Source: Bacteroidota bacterium (lineage in GTDB: Bacteria; Bacteroidota; Bacteroidia; Bacteroidales; Bacteroidaceae). From it: a stretch of DNA of 64,000 nucleotides. A program made the position numbers and the translations under genes. The notes under the pieces were generated by a model. That model worked only from the letters and a program-made list of their open reading frames with translations. It had not been told where the DNA came from and did not search any database. Shown here piece by piece: positions 16,004 through 24,251 of the stretch (position 1 is its first letter; the number at the start of each line of letters is the position of its first letter). The stretch spans positions 9,787-73,786 of the forward strand of contig JAFABV010000035.1 in assembly GCA_023425865.1 (NCBI GenBank), in the 5' to 3' direction.

Positions 16004-16540
16004 TCAGAGGTCTACAGCGTCGAGATCGTAGGGGCAATCCTTGAGCATGAAACTCATGGCGATAATTTGGTTGGTAATGATTTCTTGCTGTCTGGGCGTG
16101 AAGATATTTTCGGTTGCTTTCAGGTTTGCCGCTTTTATCTCTTCGTCAAAGGCTTTCCATTTTTCCCACCATTCAACTACTTCCGAGGGAGTGGACTCTT
16201 GCCAGTAGTCTCTGGCGAGATAAACCAGTTCGCTGAACAACTCGAGAGTTCGACGTTTGTAGTACTCGCCCTTGATAAAATTCTGTCCCAAAGTGATGGT
16301 CTCGCTGAGAGAATCCTTTTGGGCGTCGTTCAGGGTCGTATGGCCGTCCAGGTCGTCTGCCAAATCGCTGAATGTCTCCTTGAGCGAGTTCCACTCTTCG
16401 TCACTGGCCGTGTCCGCCACGTTCGTCATCTGGCCATAGGCGTCTTTCAGTTCCTCCCATTTCTGGTTGTCGGGTTTGCCACAAGATACCATCCAGCTCA
16501 TGACTGAGAGCGCGATCACTACATGTAAGATCTTTTTCAT
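16004..16540 (-). CDS. Putative lipoprotein, 178 residues
   Basis: The N-terminus is a lipoprotein signal peptide (MKKILHVVIALSVMSWMVSC) with cysteine 20 as the lipidation site, followed by GKPDNQKWEELKD. The mature part is acidic and helical, with many Trp and Glu residues, and shows no catalytic motif. It is therefore expected to be anchored in the outer or inner membrane, facing the periplasm. I do not recognise the family. It appears monocistronic, with a repeat-bearing intergenic region upstream. Confidence 0.8.
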   Translation of the reverse strand: MKKILHVVIALSVMSWMVSCGKPDNQKWEELKDAYGQMTNVADTASDEEWNSLKETFSDLADDLDGHTTLNDAQKDSLSETITLGQNFIKGEYYKRRTLELFSELVYLARDYWQESTPSEVVEWWEKWKAFDEEIKAANLKATENIFTPRQQEIITNQIIAMSFMLKDCPYDLDAVDL

Positions 16541-17383
16541 AATCGTTTATTTTAAGAGTTTGATAAATCTTTGCTGCACATGGTTTATTTACCTCATCAA
16601 AGCCTGTCAGCTAACATCTGCTTACATTCTGGCTTCAGCGGTGATTTTATCTTTCTGCCGCGAAGATAAGGCCGTTTTATGACACGGCATGTATACGTAT
16701 ATTTTGTTCTGGGAAAAAATATGTTCTGCAGGAAATATGCCCTTCCATGCGTCATGCCTATCCCTGACATTCTGGATTATTAGTAAGAAAGTGGCCGTAA
16801 GACAAGTCTACAACAAACTATATCCATAGTAAACTCTTCAGCCACTTTAGCCCTACTCCGCGAGAGAGGAGAGGTATCAGGATAAGGTGAAGAGGTTTAG
16901 GTTGAATATCGTGGGCAGGTTCCGTGCCATCCGTCCATCGCCACGCGATGATCCGTACTATCGGAATGTGCCGAATGGAAATTCCATTAATTCCGTGTAA
17001 TCCGTGTTAAAAAAAACAGAGGAAACCCCTCCCCAGCCCTCCCCGGTGGGAGAGGGGGCGGCTTGCGCGACGTTTTGCATCTCTCGCGGAAAAGCGCAGA
17101 AAGCGCAGATTATAGGCTGTGCGGTGAAAGGGGGCGCAAACGTATGAGGCTGGAATATGCCACTGCGCGGCACGCAATCGAGGGCTGTTTCTATGTGTCT
17201 TGCCTTTCCGAGGCGTTACAGATTAGAGAGGCCATAAATATGAGGAAGAGAGATGCCGCAGGGTCCGTCATCTGTCCATCGCGCAGCGATGCTTCGTAAT
17301 CTATACGTGCCAGAAAAGGCTTCCGTTACATCAGTGTTATCCGTTGTTCGACAATAAAATGCAAACCAACAAACCAACCCACC
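16541..17383. repeat. Intergenic region with dispersed repeat copies
   Basis: No gene is credible in this 0.84 kb. At about 16920-17012 lies one copy of the CATCCG...CGGATGG-type element, ending in AATTCCGTGTAATCCGTGTTAAAAAA, and at about 17266-17350 a second, more decayed piece with CATCGCGCAGCGATG. Bases 17027-17060 (CCCCTCCCCAGCCCTCCCCG then GAGAGGGGG) form a GC-rich inverted pair. The remainder shows no structure I can name. Confidence 0.7.
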
Positions 17384-18397
17384 TCAATCCAGCCATTCGC
17401 GAATCAGGTCGAGCCAATACTCCCCATTCCTGGAGAGGGCATTAGCCCTTTGGGTCTTCAGGCTCTCGTTGTAGGTGGAGCCATCGGGGGCAAGGACAAT
17501 GTTGCACAATTCCTTCCAAGGTATCTTGGGCAGACCATCATTGCCACTCTGTTGGTAGAGGCCGTTGACCGTCAGATATTGGAAAAAACCGCCAATGAGC
17601 CGGATAAAGTCAATGTTGCTGAGCTGCTGCACACGCCAGGCGTACTCGTAGCGCGAGTCGCGGTATATCATCCTCCGCTTCTCGGCGTTGTCGAGAAAAC
17701 GCTCAAACAGCTCCACGCACATCCGGGTCTTGCTCTCTGAGGGTTGCAGACCATAACGCCCATGCACCTTGAAGGCCATCCGAGCCTTGAATTTCTGGTA
17801 GGCTTCTTCGGTGAAAGCCGTCTCATTGGGTTTGAGCTTAGCTTTGGGCAACTGCGTAGTCTGTATTTCCTCCCCATCGAGAAACCGCTTGTAAACATTA
17901 CGGATGACGCTCACAGCCCGCAGTCCCACCTTCCTGATGTCTTCCTCCTCGTAGAGCGAGATCCAGAAAGGCCAGAAGGTGTTGTCGTTGGCATTGTTGG
18001 TGGCCTTGAGCCTACTGACAAAGTCTTTGCCGGGAAAGGTATTGTTGAGAATGGTGCAGGTCTCAGCCTTGATGGCGTCCCACTCTTTCTTAAACACCTC
18101 AATCTCCTCCTCGTGGCTGTAACCCGGCATGGTGAGTCCCTTGCAGCCATAGTAGATGCCCACAGTGGGTTCGTAGACATCATACTCGAGCAGAAACTCA
18201 TAAGCCCGATGCCCATCCTTACTGTATAATGTATCCACCTTATACATCAGGTGGTTGGGTGCATCCTTCTGGCGCAGCGTGCCCTTCAACGTGTCGCGGC
18301 TGCCGAGCTTGAGCATCTTGGCCGTATACATTTTCGAGGCTTCCTCGGTGTACTTGCGCCAATAGGCTTCGTTTGTGGCGTTGGGTGTGTATGCCAT
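17384..18397 (-). CDS. Hypothetical protein, 337 residues
   Basis: I do not recognise this protein. It has no signal peptide or membrane segment, is mildly basic and rich in aromatic residues (WRKYTEEASKMY; FWPFWISLYEEEDIRK), and appears mostly helical. The C-terminal third (about 215-337) contains repeated Arg/Tyr-rich helices (RRMIYRDSRYEYAWRVQQL). The start MAYTPNATNE is an ATG with no better alternative nearby. It is a single gene flanked by repeat-bearing DNA on one side and 335 empty bases on the other, which suggests an accessory gene. No function is proposed. Confidence 0.75.
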   Translation of the reverse strand: MAYTPNATNEAYWRKYTEEASKMYTAKMLKLGSRDTLKGTLRQKDAPNHLMYKVDTLYSKDGHRAYEFLLEYDVYEPTVGIYYGCKGLTMPGYSHEEEIEVFKKEWDAIKAETCTILNNTFPGKDFVSRLKATNNANDNTFWPFWISLYEEEDIRKVGLRAVSVIRNVYKRFLDGEEIQTTQLPKAKLKPNETAFTEEAYQKFKARMAFKVHGRYGLQPSESKTRMCVELFERFLDNAEKRRMIYRDSRYEYAWRVQQLSNIDFIRLIGGFFQYLTVNGLYQQSGNDGLPKIPWKELCNIVLAPDGSTYNESLKTQRANALSRNGEYWLDLIREWLD

Positions 18398-18732
18398 TTT
18401 TCTTTATATTATGCAGTTGCGTGATCTTCTAAAGATACTTGTTTTGAAATGAGCGTGTCCGCGCGTGAGATAAACGACCAGCCAAATCAGATGATTATAG
18501 TTGACCTAACTAATAATTAATACTTTTGTTTCTTACAAAGGAACAAATTTCTGGTCAAATGCGCAAGAATGCAGCGAAAAAATGAGCATTATGATCAGAA
18601 CATTTGGTTTCTGAAGTATTTTATATAACCCACCCTAAATAGAAGACCATGACTTCGCCAAAAGGGATGGCCTGCATTCAGCAGGTGACAAAAGAACCGA
18701 TGAAGCGATAGAAAAGCAATCCTCTCAGTCTG
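18398..18732. other. Intergenic region without recognisable features
   Basis: These 335 bases lie upstream of the 337-residue hypothetical and downstream of the AraC regulator. I see no gene, repeat family member or strong hairpin; only AT-rich stretches that may hold the promoter of the hypothetical. Confidence 0.5.
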
Positions 18733-19641
18733 TTAGGCGTTTCTTATTGAAGCTTGTTCGAGATAAACGGACGGCGTTTTACCTTCCAGACGTTTGAACA
18801 GACGACTTAAATGCGATGGGAAATCAAAGCCGAGCGCATAGGCCGTTTCAGTAACCGATTTGCCTGACATCAGCATGTTCTTGGCCCGGCGGATAACATT
18901 ACGCCCAATGAAGTGGTTTGCGGAATCACCCGTTTCCTGCCGAATCAGGTCACCAAGATAATTGGGTGCGACACACAGGCAATCCGCACAAAACCTAACC
19001 GTAGGCAATCCTTTGGAAAACTGTTCGCCCGATGTGTAATAATCGTCCAGCAGACGTTCCAAACGACTGACAATATGGTTGCATTTGGCTCCGCCTTCTA
19101 TCGGGTGCTGCCTGTTGAAAAAAGACGAACAATAAGCGAGTATCAGTTCTATCAGTTTTACCATTACTTCCTTGCGCTTGGCTTCGGCCATTTCTTGCCG
19201 GAGCATCTGGAAAAGGGTCGTGCAATCCTGTTGTTCGGAGGCAGAGATGCCCAGAGCATTGTTCACATGATAATGAAAGAACTCCATACGAAGCAGGGTC
19301 TTCTCGTAATCCGTACCATGAAACAGTTCTGGACTGAACAGCAATGCCCACCCCTTGCGCTGGAAGGTAGTGCCGTCATCTGCCACACCTCCTATTTGAG
19401 ACGGAGAAACGCAGACGATACTACCTACGGAATAGTCGTATATTCCAGCCCCGTAACCGAGCCTCTCCGAATTATCGTCCAAGAGAAACAGCCCATACAC
19501 GCCCCACAGCGCACGGCAATGCCGGATTGGCGACAACTCATCGTAGTGGATGACGCTTACATGGGGATGCAAGTCGTCTGCCCCTACAAATTCATTGTAG
19601 TCGTGTACGCTGCTTACCTTTATATCATACTTCTGTATCAT
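18733..19641 (-). CDS. AraC-family transcriptional regulator
   Basis: A 302-residue regulator. The N-terminal 170 residues look like a cupin-type sensor (HVSVIHYDELSPIRH, then a strand-rich region). The C-terminal 100 residues carry the double helix-turn-helix of the family, with the second helix-turn-helix region at ETAYALGFDFPSHLSRLFKR. That match to the AraC signature is good, and the length is normal. It is divergent from the dehydrogenase gene (149 bases between starts), so it very likely controls the dehydrogenase-reductase pair and possibly itself. The inducer cannot be read from the sequence. Confidence 0.93.
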   Translation of the reverse strand: MIQKYDIKVSSVHDYNEFVGADDLHPHVSVIHYDELSPIRHCRALWGVYGLFLLDDNSERLGYGAGIYDYSVGSIVCVSPSQIGGVADDGTTFQRKGWALLFSPELFHGTDYEKTLLRMEFFHYHVNNALGISASEQQDCTTLFQMLRQEMAEAKRKEVMVKLIELILAYCSSFFNRQHPIEGGAKCNHIVSRLERLLDDYYTSGEQFSKGLPTVRFCADCLCVAPNYLGDLIRQETGDSANHFIGRNVIRRAKNMLMSGKSVTETAYALGFDFPSHLSRLFKRLEGKTPSVYLEQASIRNA

Positions 19642-19790
19642 GGCAAGTGCAAAATTAGCCTATTATTTTCATAATCAGTAATAATGACTTTTATTTCGGT
19701 ATTCCCTCACGGCCTTTTTTAGTGCAGGCCCGTAATTTTGCATCAGAAATAGCAAATACAATGTATGATACAGAAAATATTTGACGCACA

Positions 19791-20552
19791 ATGGATATAC
19801 GTTTTGAAAATAAAGTAGCATTGGTTACGGGTGCAGCCGGCGGTATAGGTTATGCCGCCGCACGGATGTTTGCCGAAGCCGGTGCGTCGGTCGCCATGGT
19901 CGATCTGGATCGCCGGGTAACAGACCGTGCCAACCAACTGACGGCGGAAGGGCACCATGCCATCGGTATCAGGTGCGATGTATCGGACGAGGCACAAGTG
20001 AAAGCGGCTGTAGAAGAGGTCGTCGCAGTCTTCGGCAAGTTGGATATAGCCTATAATAACGTGGGCATTCATGCCGCCGTGCGAGAAGAGCTGGCGGAAA
20101 CCGAAGGCTGGGATTTTGACCGGGTAATATCGGTCAATCTGCGAGGTGTGTGGAACTGCATGAAGTACGAACTTATCGAGATGAAAAAGCAGGGCAAGGG
20201 AGCCATCGTGAACTGTTCGTCGCAGGGCGGTCTGGTAGGCATCCCCTGCATCGGGGCTTACAACGCCTCGAAACACGGTGTATTGGGCCTGACCAAATCG
20301 GCGGCACTGGAGTATGCCCGGCAGGGTATCCGCATCAACGCTATCTGTCCCGGCACCTGCGAGACCCCAATGGTACGTCAGGCCATCGAGCAGTCGCCCG
20401 ACCACATGGCACGTGTCATCGACGCCATCCCGCTGGGGCGTGTCGGCAAAGCAGAAGAAATCGCTTCTATGGTGCTGCTCCTATGCAGCGACTACGCCGG
20501 CTTTGCCATTGGACAGACATGGGCGATGGACGGAGGGTACACGTCGATGTAA
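19791..20552 (+). CDS. Short-chain dehydrogenase/reductase
   Basis: A 253-residue classical SDR. It has the nucleotide-binding TGAAGGIG near residue 13, the acidic residue after the second strand (MVDLDR) that favours NAD(H), the NNVG motif, catalytic Ser (NCSSQGG) and YNASK (Tyr and Lys), then PGTCETPM in the substrate loop. It is complete and of normal length. It is divergent from the AraC regulator and followed 40 bases later by an aldo/keto reductase on the same strand, so the two form a regulated reductase pair. The substrate is probably a small alcohol, aldehyde or quinone, but is not determined. Confidence 0.94.
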   Translation: MDIRFENKVALVTGAAGGIGYAAARMFAEAGASVAMVDLDRRVTDRANQLTAEGHHAIGIRCDVSDEAQVKAAVEEVVAVFGKLDIAYNNVGIHAAVREELAETEGWDFDRVISVNLRGVWNCMKYELIEMKKQGKGAIVNCSSQGGLVGIPCIGAYNASKHGVLGLTKSAALEYARQGIRINAICPGTCETPMVRQAIEQSPDHMARVIDAIPLGRVGKAEEIASMVLLLCSDYAGFAIGQTWAMDGGYTSM

Positions 20553-20592
20553 TAAAGGTGAGCATTATTAATCACCACCGAAACAAGACAGA

Positions 20593-21498
20593 ATGATAAA
20601 CAGATTAAAAACAATCCTTGCCATTGCCCTTGTATGGGGGATAGCAATTCAAACAAACGCACAGGAGATGAACAAGGGACCAACTGTAAAACTAAACAAC
20701 GGCATGGAAATGCCGCAATTGGGGGTAGGCACGTTTCTTGTCAAGGACGATGCCGCAGAGCGAGTATGCCACGCCATCAAACTCGGCTTCCGCCTGATTG
20801 ACACCGCACAGGGTTACGGAAACGAAAAAGAGGTGGGTGAAGGCATAAGCCGGAGCGGCATAGACCGCCGTAAGCTCTTCATCACCACAAAAGTGAACAC
20901 CAACGAAATGCGCAACGGTACCGTGCGGCAGTCGCTCGACAAAAGTCTTGCCAACCTCAAAACAGACTACATCGACCTTGTACTCATACACTGGCCCGTA
21001 CAAGGACACATCAAGGAAACTTGGCAGATATTGGAGGAATACGTGGACAAGGGGAAAATTCGCAGTATAGGTGTAAGCAATTTCAACCCGCACCATCTTG
21101 ACGAGTTGCTGGCGTATGCACGCATACGCCCTGTTGTCAATCAAATCGAGATTCAACCATACATGACCCAGCATCGCGTCGTGGGCTATACGTTCAGCAA
21201 GGGTATTCAGGTGGAAGCATGGGGGCCGTTGGGACAGGGCGTTACCGGCGTGCTCAATGACCCGGCTGTCGGTGAGATTGCCGCACGGCACGGAAAATCA
21301 GCAGCACAAGTCATACTGCGTTGGCACATGCAGCGTGGACTGGTCACCATCCCCCGCTGTGACAACGATGCGTACACAGACGAAAATATCCGCATATTTG
21401 ACTTCGAACTTTCGCCTTCCGAAATGGAAATGATTAACGGGCTAAACCGCAACCAGCGTGCATACGAGCAGAACGACCCGGATAATTTCCCATGGTAG
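20593..21498 (+). CDS. Aldo/keto reductase with N-terminal signal peptide
   Basis: A 301-residue TIM-barrel reductase. Family landmarks: DTAQGYGNEKEVG with the catalytic Asp and Tyr, the Lys in FITTKVN, the His in VLIHWPVQG, then SIGVSNF and NQIEIQPYM. The C-terminal NADP-binding region (VTIPRCDND) is present. The unusual part is a clear signal peptide before the catalytic domain (MINRLKTILAIALVWGIAI then QTNAQE), implying export to the periplasm, where NADPH is not normally available. A later start to give a cytoplasmic enzyme is possible at MNKGPT, but the hydrophobic leader is well formed. It follows the SDR gene by 40 bases and is probably under the AraC regulator. Confidence 0.92.
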   Translation: MINRLKTILAIALVWGIAIQTNAQEMNKGPTVKLNNGMEMPQLGVGTFLVKDDAAERVCHAIKLGFRLIDTAQGYGNEKEVGEGISRSGIDRRKLFITTKVNTNEMRNGTVRQSLDKSLANLKTDYIDLVLIHWPVQGHIKETWQILEEYVDKGKIRSIGVSNFNPHHLDELLAYARIRPVVNQIEIQPYMTQHRVVGYTFSKGIQVEAWGPLGQGVTGVLNDPAVGEIAARHGKSAAQVILRWHMQRGLVTIPRCDNDAYTDENIRIFDFELSPSEMEMINGLNRNQRAYEQNDPDNFPW

Positions 21499-21643
21499 CC
21501 GATAAGACACATCAGAAAAACGGTTGGCGGTTTGCTGTTCACTCGGTGTACATCCCGTCAACGTTCTCGAACCAACGACTGAAGCACAGGAGAAGAAGAG
21601 TGTTCGACCGCCACCGAGGTGTGGTGCTATATTGAAGCATAAA

Positions 21644-21758
21644 ATGATTCTATATAAAACCATAAAATGGTTCTATATAAAACCATGCGATGATTCTATA
21701 CAGAAGCATAAAATGGTTTTATACAGAACGATACGGTGGTTTGGGTAGAAGCGTAAGG
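21644..21758. repeat. Tandem array of 23-base palindromic units (5 copies)
   Basis: Units start at 21644, 21667, 21690, 21713 and 21736, exactly 23 bases apart, with the ATGRTTYTATAYARAACCAT core and spacers AAA, GCG, AAA, ACG and AGG. The last unit is decayed. The array lies between the aldo/keto reductase stop and the promoter of the next operon. Apart from the array and that promoter, the 363-base gap shows nothing. Confidence 0.9.
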
Positions 21759-21821
21759 CGAATAGGTTTGGCCATGAGCATAAAAAAATGCTAAAACGCC
21801 TGCCATACCGCCACATTTTTG

Positions 21822-21830
21822 TATCTTTGC
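21822..21830 (+). promoter_or_regulatory. Bacteroidota -7 promoter element
   Basis: TATCTTTGC at 21822-21830 fits the TAnnTTTG consensus and lies 32 bases before the start at 21862. No good TTTG is present at the expected -33 position. It would drive the four-gene unit 21862-24092. Confidence 0.6.
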
Positions 21831-21861
21831 AGACATACAAGCAACACTTATCGACAATAGC

Positions 21862-22263
21862 ATGGATTTGAAACGTCGCCTCTTGTGTGCCATCGTGGCG
21901 CTGGTGAGCCTGAGTGCCGCAGCAGAAAACAAAGTACACACCGTATATCTGTATGGCTTTGCCGCATCGTTCAACGATTCGACGGTTTACTTCACGCCCA
22001 TACAGCAACTCGACTCCGCTTACATTGACAGCAAAACCAAGTTTCTCTATAGTCGGGAGAACTACTCCTATCAGCTTCGCGACTATCTTGCCGGCAGTGG
22101 CTACCCTAACGCCACGTGCATCACTTCGTATGCGTTGAATCGCAAAGATGCCGAGAAGAAATACCTCGCGCTGCGCAAGCGGTACAGCGAAAAGGGCAAA
22201 TATATTGTCAACGACTTGAAGGAAGAGGAGTTCCGCTTCCTGCCCATCGCGCCTAACCCTTAA
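21862..22263 (+). CDS. Small exported protein heading the HPr-kinase/PqqD operon
   Basis: A 133-residue protein with a signal peptide (MDLKRRLLCAIVALVSLSAA, cleavage near AAA-EN). The mature part is a strand-helix mix rich in Tyr (VYLYGFAASFNDSTVYFTPI; ENYSYQLRDYL) and resembles small Bacteroidota periplasmic proteins of unknown function. I cannot assign a family name. Its stop lies 15 bases before the HPr-kinase-like gene, so it is the first gene of that operon. It may be the substrate or a periplasmic partner of the operon's kinase/peptidase pair, which is inference. Confidence 0.75.
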   Translation: MDLKRRLLCAIVALVSLSAAAENKVHTVYLYGFAASFNDSTVYFTPIQQLDSAYIDSKTKFLYSRENYSYQLRDYLAGSGYPNATCITSYALNRKDAEKKYLALRKRYSEKGKYIVNDLKEEEFRFLPIAPNP

Positions 22264-22278
22264 GCACCACCCGCCCGC

Positions 22279-23178
22279 ATGGAAACGCCGTCTGTGCATC
22301 TGTTTCGTATCGCCGACTTCAACCTGCGCGTGGTCTTCGCCCCGGGCAGTGACAATAGTGTGTCGCTGCTGCCCTCGTTCGCGCCCTTTGCCGTTGACCG
22401 GTTTGCTGATGACGACCTGCTCTTCCAGCTCACAGTAGACGATAGTTTGCTGCCGCGGCCCATAGAGCAGCGCGAACGCATCCGCGATTTTGACACGGGC
22501 AATGGTGACATCACTGTCGACCGGCTCGACGACGGCGGCTACCAGTTTATCATCAAGAACATCGCTGGCGAGGCCTGCTGCCTGCTCCAGACCAACAAGG
22601 GCTTTGACGACTGCCACTGTGCCCTCAACGGCAACTACAACATGCGGTTCTTTGGTCTCAACAACGCGCTGATGCAGGTCTTCTCGTTCTCGGCGTGCCG
22701 CCGCGCCACACTGCTTCTCCACGCGTCGCTGGTGAGGCAAAACGGTTATGGCTATGCCTTCATAGCCAAGAGCGGCACGGGCAAATCGACACAGGTGAGC
22801 AACTGGCTGCGCTATCTGCCCGGCTGCGACCTGATGAACGACGACAACCCCATCGTGCGATTTATCGATGGCGAGCCTTATATCTACGGCAGTCCGTGGA
22901 GTGGCAAGACACCCTGCTACCGCAACGTCAAGGCCCGCTTGGGCGCCATCACCCGCATAGACCGCGCGCCCAGCAACTCCATAGAGAAACTCAACCCCGT
23001 CGACGCTTTTGCCTCGATGCTGCCCTCGTGTTCCGCGATGAAATGGGACAGTGACATCTTCAACCACATCTGCAACACCATTACACGCATTGTCGAGACC
23101 ACCGGCATCTACACCCTGCACTGCCTTCCCGACAAAGAGGCCGCCATCTTATGCAACCAAACCATCAGCAAGAAATAG
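22279..23178 (+). CDS. HPr kinase-like P-loop protein
   Basis: A 299-residue protein with an HPr-kinase-like C-terminal half: Walker A AKSGTGKST (residues 163-171), then the strand-turn DLMNDDNPIV that fits the acidic Walker B-like motif of the family, and YGSPWSGKT. The N-terminal half (1-150) is a strand-rich domain of unknown function. Homologues occur next to PqqD-like RRE proteins in peptide-tailoring clusters; in paeninodin-type lasso clusters an HPr-kinase homologue phosphorylates the precursor peptide. It overlaps the next gene by 28 bases, so both are translated together. It is not the true HPr kinase of carbon control, since no PTS genes are near. Confidence 0.8.
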   Translation: METPSVHLFRIADFNLRVVFAPGSDNSVSLLPSFAPFAVDRFADDDLLFQLTVDDSLLPRPIEQRERIRDFDTGNGDITVDRLDDGGYQFIIKNIAGEACCLLQTNKGFDDCHCALNGNYNMRFFGLNNALMQVFSFSACRRATLLLHASLVRQNGYGYAFIAKSGTGKSTQVSNWLRYLPGCDLMNDDNPIVRFIDGEPYIYGSPWSGKTPCYRNVKARLGAITRIDRAPSNSIEKLNPVDAFASMLPSCSAMKWDSDIFNHICNTITRIVETTGIYTLHCLPDKEAAILCNQTISKK

Positions 23179-23711
23179 GACTCGTCAGACGCATGTGGCG
23201 TCGCTGCCTCGGCAGCGCCAGCCCCGCGACCTCCTCGCGTGAAGAGACGAGTGAGAGGCAGTTTGCCAATGCCGAGCTGTTGCCAGCCATTGTTCAACTG
23301 ATGGACGAGGGGCACACCATAACCCTCAACCTGCGGGGAAACTCCATGCGCCCCTTCTTGGAAGACAATCGCGACAAGGCGTTGCTCACCAAGGCCCGCG
23401 ACGTGCGTGTGGGCGACGCCGTGCTGGCAGAGGTCTCCCCCCTGCACTTTGTGCTTCACCGGGTGGTGGCCATCGACGGCGAGGCCGTGACGCTGCGCGG
23501 CGACGGCAACATCGGCGTGGAGCACTGCCGGCTGAAAGACATCAAGGGTGCCGTAATCGGTTTCTACCGCAAGGGGCGCGACACCCTCGACCGCACCGAC
23601 GGCCTCAAATGGAGGGTGTACTCGTGGCTGTGGATGCGGCTGCGGCCGTTGCGCCGCTACCTGCTGGCCTTTTACCGCCGTATATGGATTCCCCTTTTCG
23701 GACCATGCTGA
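23151..23711 (+). CDS. S24/S26-type serine peptidase-like protein
   Basis: A 186-residue protein of the LexA/signal-peptidase superfamily. The nucleophile motif is LRGNSMRPFL. After the GDAVLAE segment comes FVLHRVVAIDGEAVTLRGDGN, which resembles the Ser/His arrangement of Sec11-type signal peptidases, where a His replaces the usual Lys. No N-terminal membrane anchor is visible; the C-terminal 50 residues are Arg/Trp/Tyr-rich and amphipathic and could associate with membrane. It starts inside the HPr-kinase-like gene (28-base overlap); a later ATG at 23193 is an alternative start. In this operon it could cleave a leader peptide. Confidence 0.8.
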   Translation: MQPNHQQEIGLVRRMWRRCLGSASPATSSREETSERQFANAELLPAIVQLMDEGHTITLNLRGNSMRPFLEDNRDKALLTKARDVRVGDAVLAEVSPLHFVLHRVVAIDGEAVTLRGDGNIGVEHCRLKDIKGAVIGFYRKGRDTLDRTDGLKWRVYSWLWMRLRPLRRYLLAFYRRIWIPLFGPC

Positions 23712-23804
23712 GCCCAACGCCCCACGGCAAGCCACGCCACCAAGGGGCAAGGCACTGACGGCATGTACGCCCGAAAAACATACAAAAACCAAATACCTGC
23801 CATT

Positions 23805-24092
23805 ATGAAAGCAAAAAAAGGATTCAACCTACGCGACGTTTGCGGCCTGAAAATCATTGTGGCCGAGGGCATAGAGAACATCGACTTCAGCAACATCATC
23901 AGCATGAACGAGAGCTCTGCCCTGGTCTGGAACACCTTAAAGGACAGAGAGTTCACGGTAGACGACATGGCCCAGACACTGATGGACAACTACCAGATTG
24001 ACGACGACACGCCCTTGCCCCACGACAAGGCGCTGGCCGACGCCAAAGAGCTGGCCGCACGGTGGCTGGAGGCGGGCATCATAGAAGCCTAA
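23805..24092 (+). CDS. PqqD-like RRE protein
   Basis: A 95-residue PqqD-family protein (MKAKKGFNLRDVCGLKIIVA, then MNESSALVWNTL and MAQTLMDNYQID). These small winged-helix proteins are RiPP recognition elements that bind the leader of a precursor peptide and present it to tailoring enzymes. I chose the ATG at 23805 because MKxKxGFxLRxVCG is the usual start of this branch; the upstream in-frame ATG at 23763 adds 14 unrelated residues. It is the last gene of the operon with the HPr-kinase-like and S24/S26-like genes. No radical SAM or cyclase gene is adjacent, so any modification must be made by the kinase, the peptidase or a distant enzyme. Confidence 0.85.
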   Translation: MKAKKGFNLRDVCGLKIIVAEGIENIDFSNIISMNESSALVWNTLKDREFTVDDMAQTLMDNYQIDDDTPLPHDKALADAKELAARWLEAGIIEA

Positions 24093-24197
24093 GCCGGGCT
24101 GCAGGCTTTTGCCACACAGACGTGACAAAGTGACTTAACGCAGGTAAAAATAATCGAAAAAACAGGCGCTCGCTGACTTGGTTCACCGATTATTTAG

Positions 24198-24206
24198 TAC
24201 CTTTGC
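24198..24206 (+). promoter_or_regulatory. Probable pgk promoter (-7 element)
   Basis: TACCTTTGC at 24198-24206 matches the Bacteroidota -7 consensus. A CTTG at 24177-24180 is only 17 bases upstream, so the -33 match is weak. Transcription would begin about 40 bases before the pgk start. Confidence 0.65.
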
Positions 24207-24251
24207 ACTAACAAATAATCAGCTTTTTCTAACTATAAATTATAAGTTGTA

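Noticed and set aside
21673..23121. Long minus-strand frame opposite the HPr-kinase-like operon
   Set aside because: It is an antisense shadow of two well-supported plus-strand genes and crosses the palindrome array.
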